From Coniferiporia sulphurascens (Eukaryota; Basidiomycota; Agaricomycetes; Hymenochaetales; Hymenochaetaceae): 64,000 nt of DNA. A program made the translations under genes and the position numbers. The notes under the pieces were generated by a model. That model was not told the origin of the DNA, ran no database searches, and saw only the letters and a program-made list of their open reading frames with translations. The stretch is from assembly GCA_002794785.1 (NCBI GenBank), contig NBBA01000019.1, positions 744,001 to 808,000 on the forward strand, read 5' to 3'. Each line of letters starts with the position of its first letter. Position 1 is the stretch's first letter. Positions 57,250-64,000 of the stretch are shown piece by piece.

Positions 57250-58084
57250 GCCTTTCTCCTTCTTGTTTGAGTGGGGATGCTCGTTATGCCGTTATGTGCA
57301 AAGCACGGGAACCTAGCCTCCTCATCCCCCGCCCGCTATAACTCCAGGACGTAGAACGAAGTACGCCACGAGGTTCCGAGTCGGGGCTTGCAGATCGCAA
57401 AGGAGTACTAGGAGTGTACTACTAGAGTTGGATAGGATCCAACCAGTACTTGTTTCTGCCGCCGAAAGGCGGCGGGGGAGGAAGACGGCAGGCCCAGAGG
57501 TGTACGATATACTGTAGCTTGGGACCTTCAGAGCAACGTACTCTACCCTCCGAGTCGCTCGGTCACGCCACAGTGCATATCGTGATTCATCCACATTAAT
57601 TCCACACTCAGGCTAGCGGAAACAGAAAGCAGAGGCAGAAGGAGGAGAAAGGGAAAAAAGGAAAAGAAGGGGCCTTGAAAGCGACCCCGACTGCATCGAA
57701 TTCCTGGACTGGCTAAAGATATTATCTGACTATCTTCCGCACTGTATACATTCGCGTTTGGCGTGGATGGATCGAGGAGATTCAAGTCAGACTGGAGACT
57801 TGAGATCGTGACTATAGTGTATGACTAAGTACGGGGCGTGCGAAGAATTGTTACAGCCGATCACGTGCTCTCATACTGTAATCGCCCGGGTACAGCCGAC
57901 TCGGAACTCGGAGAGCCCTGGCGCTGGCCCCTGTGGCCTTTATCCCGATTCCCGATACGCGCGCGCCAGCAAATCGATGACGTGACTCGGACTCGGAGCA
58001 GCATCCGAATCGTAACTTGAAGTCGTAATTTTCTACATGTAGTACGGTAGGTACCACTGATACCATATCTCAACTGATATTCAT

Positions 58085-58208
58085 GCTGAAGTTCGATGCC
58101 GAGGTCGGCCGTCGGAGTTTAAAACATTTCGTAGGATAAACTGGTATTAATATTGGGCATGGGAGTGCATTCGCTAGCGCCGCGAACCGCGAATTGCTGA
58201 ATTCCAAC
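58085..58208. repeat. Dispersed repeat, copy 2
   Basis: GCTGAAGTTCGATGCCGAGG and AGTGCATTCGCTAGCGCCGC match the corresponding parts of 35265-35434 in order and orientation. Confidence 0.6.
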
Positions 58209-60268
58209 AATTTCATATTTATTGATACTTAGCTGTATGATATGATTCGGAGCCCTTGTAGCCTGCACGTGGTAACTATATGTTTATGGGGTTGGCCGCT
58301 GCGCCGCTGGTGCTGTCGTTTTCGTTACGTGCTGCGAACTCGCCCCAGCTTCAGCCTCGGATTAACTTAAACAAATACGTAACTACAAGTGGCCCCTTGG
58401 CTCCTGGCTAGGTCTGCGTACTCTTCATCACCGTTTAATCCTCACGCTTTCTCCAAGATTCATATTCGTAAAAGATAAAACGATTCCCCCTAGTGTATAA
58501 TGGTAATGTACGTGGAGTTCAGTTCCACGCACTACTGGTGACTCATACTGAGGTGCTTCGGGCTCCGGATGTCGACCCTTATCTGTGCAAAGAAAGAAAC
58601 GAAAGGAAGGACCTGCCAGTGCACACGTAAAAAGAACTGCAAAAGGGGCGATGGTGCTGGGCGGAGGGGGTGTGGTTAGAGGGGGCGCCGGGTGGTGCTT
58701 GATGGATTTATAGACGAAGTCCAAGGGCGCCACTGCGGCCAGTACTAGTGACTTCGAATACGGGGCACTATTATTATTATTCGGCCCGTGGTTTGCGACC
58801 CGGTTCACCCGGTGCGGAGTTCCGAATACAATGCACGGTACATGTACTGTCCTGTACATACAATCGTCCAATTATACGATCAAGTTTAGCGTAGGCTGCT
58901 ACTACAGTGTGCTGCTCTAGGTAAAAATGAGGGGGGGGAGGGGTTGTTGACATGAGGCAGCAAGGCGCGATTACATTGCCGACTTGACCGCAGCTTTTGA
59001 GGAGAATGTAGTGGTAGTTTAATGGCACAGATGCTACTTCACGACGCGCGGCCGACTCCGAGTTGGATACCCACAAACGAACGGAAATCGGAAGTCGGGG
59101 GCCGGGGGGCCGGAAGCCGCCAGCCACACTATATATGTAATACATCTCTTGTCGTCCGCTCCTATTTTTTTTTCATTTTCAGGCCGGAGTTGATGCTGCC
59201 ACTGATGCTGACACCAAATGCCGGCCGTCTGTAACTTTTTTAAATTTTGATTTCATGATTTGAGCAGCATCGGCCTATTTTTATTTAATTTCTAGGAGCA
59301 CAGTTCACGAGGCCCAACAACAGGGGGATAAATATGTGCATGTACACGTATATGAATGAACGCGCGCGAAGCCGCGAATTAGTACGAAACCGAGTGATTG
59401 CAGTCCCCAGGATACCGATACTGAGCGCCGACTGGCAGATTTCCCGCTAATTGGAAACTGCGGCTGAAATTGGAGGTGGTTGCGACCATTGTAGAGGTAC
59501 GTATTCTGCGATTAATAAAGAGAAGCTGGGAAGGGCAGGAACTTCGACTTCGGAAGCAAATGTCGGCGGAAGCGTCCTTGCTTCTGAGTATGCAAAAGGA
59601 AATCAAGACTTCTGTAAATCACCGAGCAAAGTGCGTCGGCCTTGGAGTCCACACGGGGGCGGGCAAGGTAATGTTGACGTTGGGAGACGTTGAAGGAGAG
59701 AGAGCCTTTGTTTTTCGGAGTGTGCAAACGCTCTCTACGCCGTTGATGTTTTGCTTGCTACATATACTAGCGTATGAGGTTATGAAAGTCTACGAGGATG
59801 ACCGGTCCGGGGAGACGCGTAGGATGTGCTATTCGTCCATGATCCAGTAGGTCTTCGCTCGTTGGCCCTCGTTCTTCTTCTCATACAAAAGGCAGGTAAA
59901 TCGCCATTGGGAGATCCATTCGCTACCGAGAATACTTCCTTCGAGAACTTCGCCATACACGAGGGCGATCACAGGATGTGATTCGCCCTTACTCAGCGCA
60001 GAACGTCCTCATCCCTTTCGTCCCGGCATCCCGATCGCGCGAACCCAAACCAAGAACAGAGTGACCTACTGCATATCGGGCACGCGCATGGTGCACGTTC
60101 GCGTTCGTGTAACCGCACTTCATGGATAATACCCACTTGAAAGGTCGAACAGCGCAAATCGCGCGCTGCCTTCTATTATCCCGAAGTTGTACCTTGAACC
60201 AAACTCGAACACTTGATGCTGCAGGCTGAGATGGTGCCAAACACGCGCAAATGGACGATGGACGGGTG

Positions 60269-60276
60269 TATATAAG
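60269..60276 (+). promoter_or_regulatory. TATA box of the SMP-like gene
   Basis: TATATAAG, 144 bases before the ATG at 60413, followed by a C/A-rich leader (CTCACAAACAAAAACCTCTT) typical of highly expressed fungal genes. Confidence 0.5.
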
Positions 60277-60412
60277 ACTCAAGGAGGGCAGGGGCAAAAA
60301 GTCATCCCAATACCAGTCCCGAGTCCCGACAAAGACTAAATCGAGCAAAGCCCATCTCATCGTCCAAACCTCATCTCTCACAAACAAAAACCTCTTACAA
60401 TCCCGAGAAACA

Positions 60413-60765
60413 ATGGCGAAACCACGCACGATGTCCCCATCCGACTCTGCTCGGATCCAGTCTTCCCAGGTAAAGCTACGACCCCCGCCTTCCTCACACC
60501 CCTACATCTCCACTGTCTGAGCCTGCCGTCCCTGACCACTTACATTTTTCCACATTGGGGCCCCTCTTTAAAGGCAAAGGCCGGTAACGACATCGGAAAA
60601 GGCTCGTTCCCCGCACGCGCCCAGTCCGCCGGTGCGAAGAACACGAACGCCTCCGGAGCGGGCGGAGGAGCGGCTAAGGTCAGCGGCGCGGGCGCAGGCG
60701 CAGGTGCAGGAAGCGGTGGGGCGGCCAGGGGCGGTGCGAGGAGCGGAGGCTCGGCGAAGAAGTAG
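60413..60765 (+). CDS. Small SMP (seed maturation protein)-domain-like hydrophilic protein
   Basis: Two exons, 60413-60469 and 60574-60765, donor GTAAAG, acceptor TTTAAAG; 82 aa. The first half reads SPSDSARIQSSQAKAGNDIG then KGSFPARAQSAGAKN, which matches the SMP-type pattern (ArIQS.Qak.g.....sFasRAQSA..kN) known from plant late-embryogenesis proteins and small fungal proteins. The second half is Gly/Ala/Ser-rich (GAGAGAGAGSGG) and ends in KK. A desiccation or stress-linked protective role is inferred from the family. The upstream TATA box and leader fit strong expression. Confidence 0.75.
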
Positions 60766-63255
60766 AAATATGCGAAGGCGAAAGATCCTGGTGCTCGAGG
60801 AAGTGTTATTGGAAGGAATGAAGTGCCTGCAGTGGTTTTTCTTCTGTCCTCTGTAACCGCGCATTGACCTGTGTTATGTCTATGTCTGTGTCTGCGTCTG
60901 CATTTGCTCGATTGGCTATACTGGAAAATTTATAATGCTCAGACGAATATTGTTCTGCCGTGTGAATGTAACGGATCTGCGCCGGGATGAGCGTGGTGTT
61001 AATAAATTCAGACGATTGCGGTATGGACTCACAAAGCGCAGACCTACTGAACTAGGATAAAAGTACTCGGGGTGAAGCTGCGCTTTGCCATGTACCTAGA
61101 TGTGACCGGTGTAGTGGCACATAAACAAACTGGGAAGCCATTGGTCTGCAGAAAACGTCCGAGCAGATCACAAGAACAGGGAGTACAATGAAACGGGGTG
61201 AGTATCTGCGACTATATACGTAGTGATTAGACTGCTCACCATATGTGCAAGCTGAAGCCGAAAGAAGCAGCCGTGTCAACGACTGTTTGTAAGGGATATA
61301 ACCGCGGGAGGTCCGTGGTCTTGACGCGCTTGCCTGCCGACCGGGGGTAGCTTGAAGGGGTGGGAAGACTCCTTACGCATGCGCGTGATTTGTAAACTGG
61401 TCATAACGTAGACACCCCCACAAGGACCACGAGTGGATTCACTAGTGAATGCGAGCCACTCCCCCTTAGGAGAGAAACCCCGGGCCCTACCAGTATTAAG
61501 CGTGTGTGGATAAACTACTACCGAGTTTGAAGACGAAACATTTGATTCTGTGCGTGAGGTTCATCGTCCCCTAGGAAAGGGTGGATTCAGACGCAGACTT
61601 GGGCACTACGAGACCCGAAAGATGGTTTGGTGATGGGGAGAAAGAGAAAGCGAAGAGACAGAGGCGGAAAGGTCGAGAACGTACGCTGCATCCCCGGCAT
61701 GTCCAACATCTCCGCTTCACTTTTCGGCCCGGCTTAAGGGAAAAAGTGGAGGCGGGGGAGAATACGGGACAAAATGTAATCCTAAAGATACTGGGTGGTG
61801 AACTGGAAAGAACGAATTAGCTGCAGTATTATTTTCTTCTTACGCGCCCACCATCTGCGTGTGAGCATCTGTATCTGTATCTGTATCTTTGTTTGCGTTT
61901 TGTGTCTGCGTTTGTATCTGCCAAATCACGTATCTCGATTCTCGTAAGAAAATTATTGCTCGGACGTTTTTCATCCTTCCGGGTAACTAACGGAGAGTCT
62001 ACATTGAAAATTACATCAGTATCTGACTTCAAATATTGCGGAGAAACCGAGAAGTCGAGCTTGAACTCAGCGAAAAGGACGCGGGGTGATTCGGCTTTTT
62101 CAATTCTCGCCGGCGCCTGCTTCCCGCTGCGGCCGCATGTCGATCATAATTGTGGCTATAATATCGTGGGATATCAAAGCCATACATAGAACACAACCCC
62201 ACGTGCTTCTGCGTTTTCGGGTCAAAAATGCAGTCTTGATATTCGAAGAATCGAAGAATCTGCTTCATCCGCTTCAGTTTACCCCAGTCTTCACTTCCTG
62301 GAGAATGGAATACCAGTTCTTCCAACCGACTGATACGCTCAGTCGCTTACAAAAATCAGTGTCGTCTCGACAGGAGACGCTTCTGTCGTTCCAACTACGA
62401 CCGGTAATCAAAACATCGTCAATTTGCGAGTCTTCGATCTCGAGTCGTTTTCAAATTCCTGGACGATACGCCGCTAGTGCAGGGCCATCTATCTCTCGGC
62501 GACACGGGTTCTCTCGTGCAGTTTTGTCTGTTCATGGGTCCTCACAGATGGGGAGATCTTCGGTCTTTCTGAATTTGTCCGGGACTGGATGAGCTAGCCA
62601 TTCTTCAATATTTGCATCTCAAAAGACTGTTCGTTCCGCTTCTCTTGTGATATTGCGTAGTGCCCTTCGTAAAATCTTACCAGATAAACTTCTGACGGCT
62701 TATCATCATCTTTCTTCTAAAAATCCGTCAGACCCGAAGTCCGTTGAGGTTCAAGGATATGTCCTTTTGTGCGACGGTGGGCTGATCTGGATAGCCTGCT
62801 ACCACCCATATTATGCATTCCGTAAACCTTTCTCTCTATTTCTCCCAGCAAATTTCTAAGAGTTGGCCCAGAACAGAGGTACTATCTAACTTGCAGATCT
62901 CGCTCTCTACTGAAGTACAAAACACAGCTCCACCGCCCAACCTTCTAGTCTGCAGCGCCCGCATTAGTATCCCGAATATGCAATAGACCAGGATCGGGGA
63001 TACGAGGAAACGAGCCTCCAATGCCCGAGCTTGGTACGAACTAGAGGACTAGTGGACGCGCCCATCCACGTGACGCGATTGGCGATTACGTAACAATCGA
63101 AGACACGCCCAACCTACTCCGAAACAATCAATCTGCACCACCTATAAGAATTGGGAGCCGTCCTTCCGCCTTCAGTGCAATTCATCTCAGGCTCTCCTCT
63201 TACCGCCCAACTCGTATCACCACTCTCTGTGAACTCCCGGACCTTCGTTCTCACT
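60766..63255. other. Intergenic with a decayed duplicate of the SMP gene's 3' region
   Basis: 60829-60955 (TGCAGTGGTTTTTCTTCTGT, then GTCTGTGTCTGCGTCTGCATTTGC, TTGGCTATACTGG..., ATGCTCAGACG) is mirrored, diverged, at 61823-61963 (TGCAGTATTATTTTCTTCTT, TGCGTTTTGTGTCTGCGTTTG, TTATTGCTCGGACG). Around 62029-62600 both strands hold patchy codon-like stretches (minus strand MEELVFHSPGSEDWGKLKRM, 98 codons at 62029-62325) that I cannot assign. Confidence 0.45.
61865..61890. repeat. TCTGTA short tandem repeat
   Basis: CATCTGTATCTGTATCTGTA, three to four units. Confidence 0.8.
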
Positions 63256-63668
63256 ATGGCCTCACCGTCCCCGTCTCCACTGCAGCCCCTCGCCACCATG
63301 GCGGAGCAAAGCGTAGTTCTCACCGGCAGGACCGTCAGCGCCCCTCCCGCGGTCCCCGTACCTAGGCCGAAGAACATTGGCGGGCGTCAGCTCATTAGCA
63401 CGGGGACGGGCCGTGTGTACCCAGAACGACCGGGCATGGACAGGAGTCGGGGCACATTTGCGAGACAGTCTTTTGATGGTAAGACACACCGTTTACTCTT
63501 TCTGGTGTATATTTTAAGGGTGTCTTTCAGAAAATTCCGGGGCTCGTTTCTTCCCGTGCTTCATCTGAGCCGATGCTCTCTCATGATCGCCATTTTTTGT
63601 ATGTGTTCGCTTGTATAAGGAGTAGGATCTCGTCTAATTTTTGCTTTCTAGATCTGAGAAGTCATTAG
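63256..63668 (+). CDS. Hypothetical small protein
   Basis: Best reading is two exons: 63256-63478 (MASPSPSPLQPLATMAEQ..., ending GTFARQSFD) with donor GTAAGA, and 63652-63668 after CTTTCTAG, closing DLRSH and TAG; 79 aa. The text is basic and Pro-rich, with no domain I recognise. The open frame extends upstream to 63151, but the ATG at 63256 is the first in good context. The intron (173 nt) is long for this window, so a different 3' end, possibly further exons, cannot be excluded. Confidence 0.45.
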
Positions 63669-64000
63669 TGACCGCTTCAATTATTTAAGGAAGCAAGTCT
63701 CAGAACTGAGGTGCCAGAGGTTTTTATATTGGCCCCATTGCATGTATATGATACGTTTCATAGCATGCGCTTGATTCCTACTGTACAAGTATTGTAAATA
63801 TGTTGTAATTTATTAATTTTGATATCTATCAATCCCGAAGTCTGCATAATTATTTTCCCGCATGCGCCTGTGCGCTCTCTTCCAGACAGAGGACTCTTTA
63901 CATGGATGGTTTTACAAAATTTCGCCCGGGCAAGTGAACACAATCATGTTGAGGCAGTCATGGAATAGTTGTCTGAGATGGGTACATTTAAATAAGTCCG
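63669..64000. other. Window end, no gene seen
   Basis: AT-rich sequence, possibly the 3' region of the preceding hypothetical gene. Confidence 0.4.

Larger units (their letters stand above)
56070..60412. other. Gene-poor region, 4.3 kb
   Basis: No gene could be supported on either strand. It contains a CTCAAGG tandem repeat (56369-56398), a CCACTC-type repeat (57220-57249) and copy 2 of the dispersed repeat (58085-58208). Open frames of 120-147 codons at 58428-58871 (minus) and 59470-59850 (plus) lack any family text and are probably chance. Confidence 0.5.

Noticed and set aside
58428..58871. A 147-codon minus-strand frame in the gene-poor region
   Set aside because: No domain, no splice support and poor codon texture; probably chance.
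1..64000. CRISPR arrays, bacterial operons, riboswitches
   Set aside because: The window is eukaryotic with spliced genes. No regularly spaced direct repeats of CRISPR type were seen.

Overview
The window is a eukaryotic, fungal chromosome segment, most likely from an Agaricomycete (mushroom-forming basidiomycete). The grounds are genes cut by short GT-AG introns (mostly 50-90 nt, branch points of the CTAAC/CTGAC type), expanded F-box-like gene families, and fungal versions of NOT2, BUB2/Cdc16, Bim1/Mal3, Atp17 and Hmp1-like CsbD proteins. All gene models were spliced by eye from the bases; reading-frame closure at the stop codon was the main check.

Layout. 1-0.4 kb: 3' end of a CCR4-NOT subunit (NOT2). 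0.4-2.4 kb: AT-rich intergenic DNA with two TA-flanked inverted-repeat elements. 2.4-17.9 kb: head-to-tail array of six F-box-like/LRR-like paralogues, all on the plus strand, each a short first exon plus one long exon. Copy 3 is truncated at both ends and fused to a piece of another F-box gene; copies 5 and 6 carry lesions around exon 1. 18.2-20.1 kb: an unrelated F-box gene on the minus strand with a frame conflict. 21.0-28.5 kb: a housekeeping block: BUB2/cdc16 GAP (minus), divergent RNase H1 (plus), Pol III subunit RPC9/Rpc17 (minus), an alpha/beta hydrolase (plus), and EB1/Bim1/Mal3 (plus). 29.1-29.6 kb: ATP synthase subunit f (minus). 31.4-40.4 kb: tandem calpain-ZZ-finger genes, the first intact (18 exons, 823 aa), the second with a nonsense codon and a destroyed splice donor. 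42.5-43.9 kb: a further F-box-like gene with a poly-Thr microsatellite. 45.2-47.0 kb: FAD monooxygenase (minus). 47.8-52.8 kb: a GH15 trehalase-like gene (minus) that closes in frame as 36 exons, about a third of them only 8-19 nt long. 53.5-54.0 kb: CsbD/Hmp1-like stress protein (minus). 55.3-56.1 kb: dual-specificity phosphatase (minus). 56.1-60.4 kb: gene-poor. 60.4-60.8 kb: small SMP-domain-like protein. 63.3-63.7 kb: short hypothetical gene.

The genes are individually transcribed, so there are no operons. Only the two tandem families (F-box array, calpain pair) and the divergent BUB2/RNase H1 pair show organisation beyond single genes. The observations most worth following up are the extreme microexon structure of the GH15 gene, the F-box array (hidden conserved first exon, upstream DNA that looks better conserved than the coding exons, one chimeric copy), and the half-dead calpain duplicate.
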